A stretch of DNA of 64,000 nt from Dama dama (GCF_033118175.1 NC_083688.1:4919001-4983000), one strand, 5' to 3'; numbered from the stretch's first letter, positions 32,435 through 42,099 are shown. Notes: generated by a model not told the origin, from the sequence alone. Program-made: numbers and translations.

Positions 32435-33395
32435 CTGCGGGCAGAGGCCCCAACTCAGTGCCCACCTGCTCCCGGAGCTCCAGGGACCCCCACCCACCCA
32501 GCCCACAGGCCACCCCCAGGGGCCCCTGCTGCCCAGGCCCCAAAGCAGAGGACCGTCCACTTCCCAAGAGAGCCAACCTAGTTTACAGATAAAGGAAAAC
32601 AGGCCCAGAGACGGCAAAGGGCTCCCCTGAGGTCACACAGCAGGTCTGGACCCGGGATCTTAGGAAAAGGGGGCAGAGGCCTGAGCAGGGGGCTGGACAG
32701 CCCCTCCTGGCTGGGGCCGGTAGGGAGGCCAGGTCCTCAGAGCAGCAGCCCCCCGGGCATTACGGGACCTGCAGCCGGAGGGCGGCGGGGAGGAAGCAGG
32801 CTCAGCCACCAGGCCCTGTCCCACTCCAGCCCTGCCGGGGGAGGCTCTAGCCCGGCAGATGAAATACCCCCGCTTCAGTTTCCACGCACGCTACTGTGGG
32901 TCACCCCAGGCGCCAGAAGCAGGCCCCCCGCTCCCTGCTTCTCTGGGGCAGGCAGGCAGGATGGGGGGCCCCAGGGAGGCAGGAGCCCCCAGGCCAGTTC
33001 ACAGCCGGGACCGGGAGGTGGGCGGAGGAGGGCAGGGCGCTCCATGCAGGCCCGGCGATATTGGGGGACGTGCAGCTGGGTGTGGGGTCTTCAGGTACCA
33101 GAACCCGGCGGGGTCTGGGCCAGAGCCCCAGGGGCCAGGGCAGGGCCAGAGCCCCTGGTGGGGTTGGGGGGGGGGGCTGGCTCTGGCAGAGGTGCCAGGC
33201 CCCAAAGCAGGTTGCTGAGTGCCGTCAGAGCTGCAGGCACTCCGTCCTGCCTGGCCCTCGGGCCTGTCCCGGGGGCTGGGGGGGCGGGGGCGGGGGGTAG
33301 GGGGCAACGTCCCCAATATGGCCTCCGTCCTGAGAGCGAGCAGAGAACAGCGCGTGCAGACAGCCTCCAGAGCCGGCGGCCCCGCGGACGACAAC

Positions 33396-33473
33396 CTCTT
33401 CCACGGTTCCTATGCCTATGGCACTGCCTCGGCGTCCGAATCTACTGGCACTTTTCCCGGGAATAAGCAATGA
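33396..33473 (-). CDS. RAP1GAP: Candidate RAP1GAP cassette exon, duplicate of the 32325 exon
   Basis: Minus strand: acceptor CCGCTTGCCAG after a very long pyrimidine tract, then 26 codons reading SLLIPGKSASRFGRRGSAIG and IGTVEE, then a weak donor GAAGAG|GTTGTC. It aligns with the downstream exon (S-L-I-V-P-G-K-S and R-R-S-S-A-I-G-I). Both ends are phase 0, matching the phase-0 junction after residue 476, so inclusion adds 26 residues without a frame change. It brings its own R-R-G-S motif of PKA type. Inclusion is inferred; the weak donor suggests regulated or low use. Confidence 0.72.
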
Positions 33474-33479
33474 CTGGCA

Positions 33480-33900
33480 AGCGGCAGAGGGCAGGGGGCA
33501 GAGAGAGACAGACAGACAGACGGAGAATCAGAGAGGCAGGGATGGCGGGACAGGGAGAGAGAAGTGGGACAGGGAGAGGAGGGAAAGACAGACAGACAAG
33601 GACAGAGAAGAAGAGTTGGGCAGGGGGTGAAGAGAGACAAGGCCGGGAAGGAAGCAGAGTCACACGAGAAGGGGCACAGGGTGAAACACAGACAGACAGA
33701 CAGAGACGGACCCGGGGATGGGACGGACAAGAAGAGATGGAGAGAGGAGGCACAAAGGGAAAAGCCAGGGATAAAAGCGGAGGAAAAGGAGCAAGAAAGG
33801 TACAAGAGGGGAGAATGCACAAGAGCAAGAAAGTTGGGGGTGGCGGGGAGAGGGGGAGAGGAGAGAAAGGGAAGGAAAAGGAGGCCACGTGAAGAGAGGG
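33480..33900. repeat. GA-rich polypurine tract (polypyrimidine in RAP1GAP pre-mRNA)
   Basis: About 420 nt almost all purine on the + strand with GACA, GAGA and GGAA words, including two (GACA)n clusters near 33510 and 33690. On the transcribed strand it is rich in TCTCT, CTTTCTT and TGTCTG. It ends at the acceptor of the candidate cassette exon. Confidence 0.9.
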
Positions 33901-34249
33901 GAGAGTTGTGCAAAAACAAAAACAGAAATGGCTCTGGTTACTGCCGTGGCGGGCCCGCTGGCCTGGCCCTGTCCCCGGGGCCCCTCTGCAGCTGCCCGCG
34001 GGAGGCCGGGCCCCGCTGGGGGGAGGAAGAGAGTGGCTGGGGCATCAGGCTTGGAGGAGGGCGGGCTGCGGCTCCCATGGCGGTGGGCTTGCTGACGGCT
34101 GGGAAACGAAGACTCGCCTTGCTCCCCCGGCCAGGCCAGACCCCGGGGCCGGGGTGGGGGCGGAGCGTGGGGGGTCCCTCCTGCCAAAGGACACGGCCTC
34201 ACAGCACTGAGCACAGGGCTTGCTTGGCATGCAGCTGACAGTCAATAAA

Positions 34250-34293
34250 TGATGGATGGGAGGATGGATGGATGGAAGGATGGATGGATGGGT
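34250..34293. repeat. GATG/GGAT microsatellite
   Basis: About ten GGAT units with two interruptions; preceded by a MIR-like end (CAGTCAATAAATG). A likely polymorphic marker. Confidence 0.85.
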
Positions 34294-34439
34294 GACAGAA
34301 GGAAAGACAGATGGGGAGGGGACAGCAAAGCAGCAGGCGCAGAGCTCGGGGCTGGCCGCTGGGCAGTGGCAAGCAGACAGGCCCCCCGCTGAAGGCCTTT
34401 TTCATCCTGTGCCCAGCACACCCTCTGTGTGTTAGTGGC

Positions 34440-34970
34440 AGAGTCCCACAGAGCCTGGCAGACAGGAAGTAATCACTCAGGAGAGGTTCACACTGAAGCC
34501 CAGTCCCTGACACACAGCAGGCAGCCACAACCACAACGGCCTCTGGGAGCACACGGCGGGCGCTCACCGAGCTCGTTCCCCGATAGGTAACGGGTGACCA
34601 CTGATACCCAGGGCTCATCACAGCAGGCCGTTTCCTGACACATAGTAGGTCCTCATACAGCAGCTCAGGGCCTGGGCACACGGCAGACACTTACAGACGC
34701 AGGTCCACACAGGAGCCCAGGGTCTGACACACAACAGGGGCTCGCAGACACGCAGGGCCGGGCCCACGGGAGACGCTCACATGTCCACACAGCAACCGGG
34801 TCCTAATACACAGCTCACACGGCAGCCCAGGTCTGGACACACAGTGGGACCCATCAGCATCTCAGAGCCAGACACGCAGCAGATGCTCACGCAGAGACCC
34901 AGGTCCTGACACACGGTGCGTGCCCACAGCCTGACACACAGTAGGTGCTCCCAGAAACTCAAGGCGTGGG
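34440..34970. repeat. Degenerate tandem array, unit about 35-50 bp
   Basis: Recurring pattern CCTGACACACAG-YAGG-YGCTCACA-CAG-AGCCCAGG; for example CCTGACACACAGCAGG, CCTGACACATAGTAGG, TCTGACACACAACAGG, CCTGACACACGGTGCG and CCTGACACACAGTAGG. Ten or so diverged units, probably amplified from a MIR end (CCTGGCACATAGTAGGTGCT type). Confidence 0.75.
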
Positions 34971-35240
34971 AAGAGGTGTCCGCACAGCAGCCCCACTCCC
35001 AGCGAACGACAAGACAGGAGGTGCTCCCCAAGGAACGTGCGAGGGGGCTGACACGCTGCAGAAAGTCCCGGCCGGATAAGGGGCCTGGAGGAGGGGGGGG
35101 CGGTGCGCCAAAGGGCTGGAGAGGGGGCCGCAGGATCTCAGGGTCATAGCCTGGGCGCCTGACCCCCTGGACAGCAGTAGCGGGACCTAGCCTAGAGTCC
35201 GGGGTGGGCCCTGGGACGGCAGGGCTGGGGGGGCACTCAC

Positions 35241-35372
35241 TATTCCAGCCGCCTTGGCCAGGTCGGGATTGCTGGGCGTGAAGCTCCCACTGTGGCTCGT
35301 GGACACCGTGTGGGGCTTCTTGTTGCTCAGGCCCATGGCGTCCATGGACTGGCTGCGGCTCCGGATGACCCG
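35241..35372 (-). CDS. RAP1GAP: RAP1GAP exon, residues 433-476
   Basis: Acceptor CTCCGCAG, donor GGAATA|GTGAGT, phase 0 at both ends. Encodes RVIRSRSQSMDAMGLSNKKP then HTVSTSHSGSFTPSNPDLAK and AAGI. The last S of R-S-R-S-Q-S is residue 441, a reported PKA site (family knowledge). Confidence 0.96.
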
Positions 35373-35499
35373 CTGCGGAGGTGGGGCAGGGGTTTTGTAA
35401 GGCCCCCCGCTCCCTTGGGGAAACGCAGGAGCCACCCACCGATGCGACCCTCAGTGACCCCGGTAAGGCCCCTCCCGTGAGCCCACGCGTGCAGAGGGC

Positions 35500-35640
35500 T
35501 GTGTAGGCCCCGGCTCTGCCACTAGCTTGCTGGGTGACCTTAGGAAAATCACTCCACCGCTGAGCCTTGGAGCCTCCCGACCTGTCGTGCGGCTGTGGTA
35601 AGGACCACAGGAGACGTGGAGTTGTGACCCAAAGCGTGTG
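35500..35640 (+). mobile_element. MIR SINE fragment
   Basis: 'CCCGGCTCTGCCACTAGCTT', 'GGGTGACCTTAGGAAAATCA' and 'CCGCTGAGCCTTGGAGCC' in MIR order. Confidence 0.65.
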
Positions 35641-36571
35641 CAGAGAACGCCCCAGAAACACCCGTTTCCTCCTTTTAAGGGTCTCTTAGAGCTTGCTTTC
35701 CTGCGTGCTTTTCTTTCCTCCCTCCCTCCCCTCCTTGCTTTTTTCAGACAACCTGCACGGAAAGCTCACGTCGGGCCAGGGTTCTCTACCTTTGCTCTCA
35801 CTCAATCCGCCCCAGGAGGCAAGCACTGCTACCAGGCCCACTCTCCACGAGAAGAAACCAAAGCAGAGGTGGGTCTGGGACCCAGATGCCAAACCCAAAG
35901 CTAGGCCGTGGGCTCTGCTGTCCGAGAAAGGCTGTGACTTAATCCGGTGCCCACCAGATGCGGGGCCCTGGAGCCCTCCCTCAGAGAAGACAGCCCGGGC
36001 CTATGTCCACCTCATGCACTTGCTGTCTCCTCCTCGCAGAGGTAGGGCTCTCCTCAAGCCTCTTTCTCAAAGGCGGTCTGTTCACCTCAGCCCAGGGCAG
36101 AACTTGGGCGGCTTGGGCTAATCCTCTTATGCAAACCCACGTCTCCAGCTTTGTAGCCTGCCCTGGGGTAAAGGTGAGGCCCCGCCAGCCTGGCTGGGCA
36201 CCTGGAGGATGGGCAGTCCGCCTCCTGTGGGTGGAGGGCACAGTGGCCAAGAGGTCACTGCCTGGGGACCTGCAACCTGGGGGTTCCAGGCCCCGCGGGG
36301 GTCGGAGGGTGGGGAGGGAACTTTGTTTCTCCTCTGTCTTTCAGGCTGATGGTAGTCGCCGAGGTAAATGGGCACAGCTTTGCATTTTGTTTCTTAACTT
36401 ACATTACACTGATCAAATTGCTTTACAAATAATTCTGAACAGCTGTATGAGGTAAGAAGCCATTACCCTAAACAACAGCTTAAAAAAAACCTGAGGCTCA
36501 GAGAATGCTCAAGAGGGTAAGCGGAAAGGCTGCAACCTGAATCCAGGGTGTCTGTCCTTTCAACACTAAGC

Positions 36572-36822
36572 TGACCATTCATCGGAAGGACTGATGCTGA
36601 AGCTGAAACTCCAATGCTTTGGCCACCTGATGTGAAGAACTGGCTCACTGGAAAAGACCCTGATGCTGGGAAAGACTGAAGGTGGGAGGAGAAGGGGACG
36701 TTACAGAGGATGAGATGGCTGGACATGATTTTGAGTAAACTCTGGGAGTTGGTGATGGACAGGGAGGCCTGGCATGCTGCAGTCCATCGGGTGGCAAAGA
36801 GTCGGACACTAACTGAACTGAA
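36572..36822 (+). mobile_element. BovB 3' tail fragment
   Basis: CGGAAGGACTGATGCTGAAG, CCTGATGCTGGGAAAGACTG, GGAGTTGGTGATGGACAGGG and GTCGGACACTAACTGAACTG. Antisense to RAP1GAP; the coding frame is broken. Confidence 0.9.
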
Positions 36823-37019
36823 CCAGAGGCAGCCTAAGCGGGTCACACGGCCTAAGCCCATACAGACCAGTCCCTCTCCTATGGCCCCTTGTTCACGTTC
36901 CTTCCTGGACCTCTGGTTTCTCACCCTGGGTCAGGGCTCGGGGGTCCTCGCTTCTCTGCCCTGACTTGGCAGCCACCACCATTGGCACAGGAGCGCTCCA
37001 ACCTTCTATCCTCCAGGCA

Positions 37020-37370
37020 GACTCCGCCCCCAGGCTTAGGCCCCGCCTCCAACCACCAGCTCCTCCTCCAGCCAGAGCGCATCTGACAGCTCCCAACCGC
37101 GGCTCTGCCCCGGCCCACGCTACGCGAAAGCCTGGGTCCACCCTGAGGCTCACCGTCGTCCGGGCTCTACCCGAGGTACGCGCCCACCTGACCCGAGCTC
37201 GCGCCTATTCGCTCCACGCCCGGCTCCACCCCGAGCCACGCCCCACGCGACCCCGCCTCTAGCCACACCCCCACCTGGTCCCGCCCCGCATCCCTGCACC
37301 TCGGATCCCCATCGCATCCCCGCTCCATCCCCACCCCGTCCCTGCCCCATCCCCACCCTGACCCACGCCC
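37020..37370. repeat. C-rich degenerate repeat (G-runs in RAP1GAP pre-mRNA)
   Basis: Recurring CCCCGCCTC, CCACGCCCC, CATCCCCACCC and CATCCCCGCTCC words. On the RNA strand they give repeated GATGGGG and GGGCGGGG just past the donor at 37375. Confidence 0.75.
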
Positions 37371-37375
37371 TTCAC

Positions 37376-37513
37376 CTTGAAGGACTCGAAGAAGCCGCCG
37401 CCCCCGCCGCCGTTCTCCATCTTGTCCTCGTCGCCCCCCAGACCCATCATGGACTGGCTGTGGATGTGCAGCTCTTCATAGAGCGTCTCCAGGAGGGCGG
37501 CCCGTGTCCGCTC
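37376..37513 (-). CDS. RAP1GAP: RAP1GAP exon, residues 387-432
   Basis: Acceptor TGAGACAG, donor TTCAAG|GTGAAG, 46 codons. Encodes ERTRAALLETLYEELHIHSQ then SMMGLGGDEDKMENGGGGGG and FFESFK; a helix at the end of the catalytic region leads into an acidic and then poly-Gly linker. Confidence 0.96.
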
Positions 37514-37922
37514 CTGTCTCAGGAGACACCCCAGGGATCAGCCCTTCTTCCCGCACTTGGAATCCCCGCCGCCTTCTCTGAGTGGGAAGCGGGCCTGGGC
37601 CCCGGAAGCCTATGCCGGTTTCTCTCGGGCCCCTGCGCAGCCCGCCCCACCCCGGGGGGCTCACCACGCCTCCTCTGAGATCTTCCTTCCCCACGCGCCC
37701 CCTCCACTGCGTCATGTGTGCCGTCAGCCTACCTCCGAGCCCCTCCTGGGCATTCCTTAAGGACCCCTTCCTCTCCCTGGATTCTGGCCCTGCTCACCTG
37801 TCAGTCCTTCCCCCAGGCAGCCCTCCCTAAGGCCGAGGTCTGAACATGGCCTTCCCCTTCCCAGGAGGCTCAGCTGAAATTCTAGGGAGTGGTGGGACCC
37901 AGCCGCAAGAGCCCATCCTCAC

Positions 37923-38009
37923 CTCCAGTTTGGCAAACTTCTCTGCCTTGTAGCAAGCATATTCGGCATTGATCAGCTTTGTCAGCAGAAATTCCTGGAA
38001 CTCAGGCCC
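37923..38009 (-). CDS. RAP1GAP: RAP1GAP exon, residues 358-386
   Basis: Acceptor GCTCCCAG, donor CTGGAG|GTGAGG, 29 codons: GPEFQEFLLTKLINAEYACY then KAEKFAKLE. Late part of the RapGAP domain. Confidence 0.96.
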
Positions 38010-38586
38010 CTGGGAGCCCCCAGCGTGGAAAAGAGAAAGGGGGGAGGTCAGGGGCACACAAGAGACCAGGGGCTGGGACCCAACGAGTCAGGGGCTGGGG
38101 CTCTGCTGGGTTCTGTCCTCTTCACTCCCGGTGCCCCAGCCCAGGCGCCTGTGGGAGCCCCCCTATGCCCTTCACGGCTGCCCACCCCTCAGGACAGCTG
38201 GGTTGGGGGTCTCCCACCACCTCCGTCTGGGGGATCTGTTGGGGGACTGGAGCCAAGGCTCCTTCTGAGAGGTGAGAGACGTGTGTCCCCATCCCCAAAC
38301 ACTAGAAGAAGACTGAAATTGTCAAAAAGACAAGACTGGAGGGAAGTCCACAGAGTCTGCTATGCGGAATGGAAAGCCATGATGCAGTCTGCTCCGTGAC
38401 TTTGTGAAACAGTCACCGTTCTTACCAAGACGGACAGAAAAGCTGGGCCCCAGCCCCTCGGTTAGGGGGGCCTGGCTGCCCTGGCACACGGGGGCGCCAC
38501 GGCCTAGTACAGCGCACTGTGCACCCCCAAGGCCCCCACCCATTCAGTCCTGCTCGGCCGTGGTGGGGCTGGGGGCTGCCCCTCAC
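38010..38586 (-). other. RAP1GAP: RAP1GAP intron, 577 nt
   Basis: GC-rich unique sequence; nothing else recognised. Confidence 0.55.
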
Positions 38587-38658
38587 CTTCCGAAACACAG
38601 CGGGGTCCGGGAGGGGTGGTCCAAAGAAGGGGACGTCATCTCTCGCGGTGACGGACAC
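38587..38658 (-). CDS. RAP1GAP: RAP1GAP exon, residues 334-357
   Basis: Acceptor CCTTCCAG, donor CGGAAG|GTGAGG, 24 codons: VSVTARDDVPFFGPPLPDPA then VFRK. Confidence 0.96.
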
Positions 38659-39114
38659 CTGGAAGGGAGGGCGGGTGTCCCTGGGGGGGTCCCAACACCA
38701 GCCAGAGACACCTGATTCGTCTCCCTAGCCCGGTGCTGGGCACAGGGCTGCCCCTTAGCGGGGGATATTCGGTGACTACAGATGGGGTGGGCGGACCTCA
38801 GGTTTTCAGCAGCTCCATCCTTAGTCCTGAATTTGAGTGGTGAGGAGGGGTGGAGGGTCTCGGGGCTCATGAGGGCCGAGAGGAAGAGGAGACTAAAGGG
38901 CAGAGGAGGGTAAACAGCCTCTTTGAAGGGACGGACTTCAGGCAGCAGAGAGGGCGGGATGGGAATCCTCCGCCATCATCCGGGCAACAGCCGGGCTCAG
39001 AGTCCTCCGGAGAGCCCCCCTATTTAAACCTGTGAAAACCGAGGCTCGGAGAGGCCTTGCAGCGAGTGAGGAGGGGGCAGGGGGGTGCCCTCGGGAAGCT
39101 CCGAGATCACCCAC

Positions 39115-39270
39115 CTTGTAGAGGGGCCCGTCGGGGCCCCCGCCCTCGGCCTGCACCACCACGTAGGCGTGCAGGAAGTTGGACGCAATCATGTCCGGCA
39201 CAAAAGGCGTGTTCTCATCTTGGAAGACCACAGCCACGATGTCGTTGCCAATGTGTCGCTTCCGCTGCAA
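39115..39270 (-). CDS. RAP1GAP: RAP1GAP exon, residues 282-333, catalytic asparagine
   Basis: Acceptor GTGTTCAG, donor TACAAG|GTGGGT, 52 codons starting [21 protein letters not shown]290 in H-I-G-N-D is the asparagine thumb that replaces the arginine finger of other GAPs in Rap GTP hydrolysis, with R286 and H287 beside it (family knowledge); all are present. The exon goes on through [19 protein letters not shown]. Confidence 0.97.
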
Positions 39271-40297
39271 CTGAACACAGGGCCACAGCCTTTCAGCGCC
39301 TGGCAGGGGGCCCAGGGGGCTCGGGGAGGGTGCCCGCTGGGGTGGGGTGGGGGGGCTGGGGGTAGGCAGAGGGCACATCTAGGGAGCTTCCCCCCAGAAA
39401 AATGTGGCGAGAAACTGGTCTTAAAATTTTGTGTTCTTGGAATTCCGTGACAGAGGAGAACGCTGAGGCTGAGAGCGCAGGGTCTTCCAGTGACCTAGGG
39501 GACTTGAACCCAGGCCCCCAGACCCTCCCTCTCTGCCCTCCTCCTGTCTAAACACCCCACTCATGGCCCCTCCTGAACAAGTTAAGTTCCGCTCGGTATA
39601 TATGACTTGCTAAAATGAACAGAGAATCTTATTCAAAGAAAATGAAAAGACATTAAGGGTAAGGAAGAAACGCTTCCATTTTTCTCCCATGACGCCCTCA
39701 TCCGCCTGGGGTGGAGGCATGGGGGTCACAGGGAGAAGGCAGGCAGCTCCCAGGAAGCTTAGGGCAAGGTGACAGATCTCTGAGTTCAGCTCGGGGAACG
39801 TGCCTTGGGCTTCCTCATCACCAGCCCTCTGCAGAAGGTGGGAGCCATTATTCTCCCCAGGAACACTCTGCCTCCCGCTCCCACCTCCTCTGCAGCCTAA
39901 AAGTCACTTGATCTTGAACGCTTTGCCTGACTCCCACCTCTGCCAAGTCTAAGTGCCCCCACGTAACCTGACAAAACCCTTCACTCCCGGTAAAAATCCT
40001 CACACTTACTGATCTCCTGCTCCATCAGTATCAGATACTGTGCTAGCCACTCTGTGTGCATCCTCTCACTTGGGCTCACCTGTGAGGTAGGTGCCATTAT
40101 CATCCCCATTTCACAGATGTGGAAACTGAGGCTTCCACGGCATCACAGCCACTTTTCACCCTGCCCCCAACCAGAGGAGGCCACAAGTCGGGGGACCGGA
40201 TCACTTCCCTCTCCCTATCCCAGGCCCCCCTGAGTCTGGTGTGGTGGACACTAAAGGGGCAGGTAGATGGGGCACAGGAGGACAGGTGGGAGGCTAC
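39271..40297 (-). other. RAP1GAP: RAP1GAP intron, 1.03 kb
   Basis: Contains a reverse MIR (40015-40150); otherwise unique. Confidence 0.6.
40015..40150 (-). mobile_element. MIR SINE fragment, reverse orientation
   Basis: 'AGATACTGTGCTAGCCACTC', 'GTGAGGTAGGTGCCATTATC' and 'CCCCATTTCACAGATGTGGA' in reverse-MIR order. Confidence 0.8.
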
Positions 40298-40427
40298 CTG
40301 CTGGGCGTCCCCTTCTGTGTAGGGCAGCTTGGTGGACACGTGAAACATGATCTCCTTGTTGCGGAAGTTGCAGTACACAGACTCGGTCCCCGTCTGCCCG
40401 TGGGTCACATCCAGGCCTCCTCGGAAC
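40298..40427 (-). CDS. RAP1GAP: RAP1GAP exon, residues 239-281
   Basis: Acceptor GGGGCAG, donor CAGCAG|GTAGCC. Completes G238 and encodes FRGGLDVTHGQTGTESVYCN then FRNKEIMFHVSTKLPYTEGD and AQQ: the core GAP signature 'GLDVxxGxTG...FHVST' shared by the RapGAP family. Confidence 0.97.
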
Positions 40428-40564
40428 CTGCCCCAGGCACCGCCCCCAGGCCACGGCTCAGTCTCCAGCCCCAGCCAGGCCTCGGTGGAGCCAGGATGGG
40501 GGCTCTGTCCCTGCCCAGAGGCATGGGTCAGATTCTCCTCTGCTTATCCCAACCCAGGGCTCAC

Positions 40565-40665
40565 CCCTTGAAGTCCTGCAGTTTGACCTTCTGGCCCAGA
40601 AACTCGAGGAACTCCACGAAGGCGGGGCTCTCCTCGTTGGTGCTGAAGAGTTCTTCCTCGGAGGT
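40565..40665 (-). CDS. RAP1GAP: RAP1GAP exon, residues 205-237
   Basis: Acceptor CCCCCAG, donor AAGGG|GTGAGC. Encodes TSEEELFSTNEESPAFVEFL then EFLGQKVKLQDFK. Conserved RapGAP-domain segment. Confidence 0.96.
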
Positions 40666-40872
40666 CTGGGGGAGGGGCAGGCACGCAGAGGGCAGAGGTC
40701 ATCGAGCTCGGGTGCCATCCCCCACTCACCCAGGAAGGCTGGAAGGGGGACCTCTGGCAGCCCCGGGGTTCCTGGGCTCGAGTCCCCAGGTAGGTGCTCT
40801 CCATGGCCAAGGTCTGAGGCCCCCGGTACGTGGGCAGATGGGTGGGGGGCGGGGAAGAGGAGGCCAGCACAC

Positions 40873-40956
40873 CTGCCCGAGCTTCTGATAAATGACTCCG
40901 AACTTGAAGTTATTGCTGATAACATGCTCGTCAAAGGTGACAATGAGGCGGGAGGC
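40873..40956 (-). CDS. RAP1GAP: RAP1GAP exon, residues 177-204
   Basis: Acceptor TCCCTGCAG, donor GGGCAG|GTGTGC, 28 codons: ASRLIVTFDEHVISNNFKFG then VIYQKLGQ. Start of the catalytic lobe. Confidence 0.96.
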
Positions 40957-40989
40957 CTGCAGGGAAAGGGTGATGAATGAAACACACTG

Positions 40990-41305
40990 CTTTTATTTTT
41001 TTTCTTTTTTTACTTTGTATTTTATATGGGCATACAACCGATTAACAATGTTGTGACGATTTCGGGTACACAGCGAAGCACCTCAGCCGTACATATCCAT
41101 GTATCCGTTCTCCCCCAGACTCCCCTCCCATCCCGGCTGCCACGTAACACTGAGCAGGGTTCCCTATGCTGTACAGTAGGCCCTTGTCGGTTATCCATTT
41201 TAGATATAGCAGTGTGTACATGTCCTTCCCAGACTCCCTAACTATCCCTTCCCTCCATCCTTCCCCACTGGGAACCATAAGTTCATTCCCTTAAAGTCTG
41301 AAACA
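40990..41305 (-). mobile_element. L1 LINE 3' end, reverse orientation
   Basis: T-rich start, 'ACCGATTAACAATGTTGTGA', 'CCTATGCTGTACAGTAGG' and 'CTATTTATGG'-adjacent landmarks match, in reverse order, the L1 3' UTR also seen in forward orientation at 62000-62370. Confidence 0.75.
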
Positions 41306-41329
41306 ATGCTTTTTCAAGTTGCTATTTAT

Positions 41330-41560
41330 GGCTCTATGGGCCTAGCACTGTGCCAGGCACTCCACACGCATCATCTCATCTTCTTGGAAAGGGTCCGTGA
41401 GGGACTCCTGCTACCCTCATTTCACAGATGAAGATGCTGAGGTTCCAAGAGCTTAAGGAACAGACTTAAGGTCTACAGCTGGCAGATGGCAGAGCTGGGG
41501 CTTGAACTCAGTTGGATTCCAAAGCCTAAGCTCATTGCTCCTGAGTGTTGCCCACGAGCT
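41330..41560 (-). mobile_element. MIR SINE, reverse orientation
   Basis: 'GTGCCAGGCACTCCACACGC', 'CTCATTTCACAGATGAAGAT' and 'GCTGGGGCTTGAACTCAGTT' in reverse-MIR order. Confidence 0.85.
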
Positions 41561-42099
41561 CCCGCCCCAACTCTGCTCTAACACCGGCCTGAAGTCCGGC
41601 TCTTCTATGAAGCCATCTCATCGTTCTGGAACAGACTGAGTCCCTCCACTGTGCTGTGGATCCTTGAGCAAGTTCCCCTCCTCACCTTGTCCTCTTCTGT
41701 ACCTGGGAGGTGGGACCTGATCACTGAGACCCCGTCCTTCAGGGGACCTTTCCTGGACCACTCACTTCTCAGGGACCTCAGCTTGCTGGGGAATTCAGTC
41801 AGAGCCACAGGCTGTACCCGTCTTTCAGGGTCCAGCTCTTTTGAGAAGCCTCCTGGCTTACTGAAGATGAAGCCCCTCTCCATCCCACACTTTCACAGTG
41901 TCTTCAGCACCCAGCAACAGAGCCGCAAGCGCAGCTGCCATCTGCTGGCTGGTACCTAGGGAGGCGCCTGTGTTACCCTCTCCCCAGGTCCCCTCTGGAG
42001 TCGGAAGGTAAGGCCAGTGGAGCCTTGGCTCGGGAGCACAGATGACCCTTAGGAGGGTCCCCAAATGGCACTTGTGAGTTTCCAGAGGTAACTGGAAGG

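Larger units (their letters stand above)
32435..35240 (-). other. RAP1GAP: RAP1GAP intron, 2.8 kb, with candidate cassette exon
   Basis: In transcript order it holds a degenerate tandem array (34440-34970), a GATG repeat (34250-34293), a long pyrimidine tract (complement of 33480-33900), the candidate cassette exon (33396-33473), and GC-rich sequence with a G run near 33167. No recent ruminant retroelement lies in it, unlike most introns of similar size here. Confidence 0.75.
35373..37375 (-). other. RAP1GAP: RAP1GAP intron, 2.0 kb
   Basis: Begins (high-coordinate side) with a run of G-rich repeats on the transcribed strand (37020-37370), then a BovB tail (36572-36822) and a MIR piece (35500-35640). 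Confidence 0.7.

Noticed and set aside
33470..33919. Long antisense and sense frames over the GA-rich tract
   Set aside because: Arg/Glu/Gly- or Ser/Pro/Leu-rich translations result from the purine-only composition.
34440..34970. CRISPR-like spaced repeats
   Set aside because: Units are degenerate, spacers are not unique and the host is a mammal; this is a minisatellite.
34777..35661. Open frame of 294 codons (-) with cysteine-rich repeats
   Set aside because: Half is a wrong-frame shadow of the real exon 35241-35372 and half is the tandem array, whose repeats cause the periodic Cys-Val-Ser pattern.
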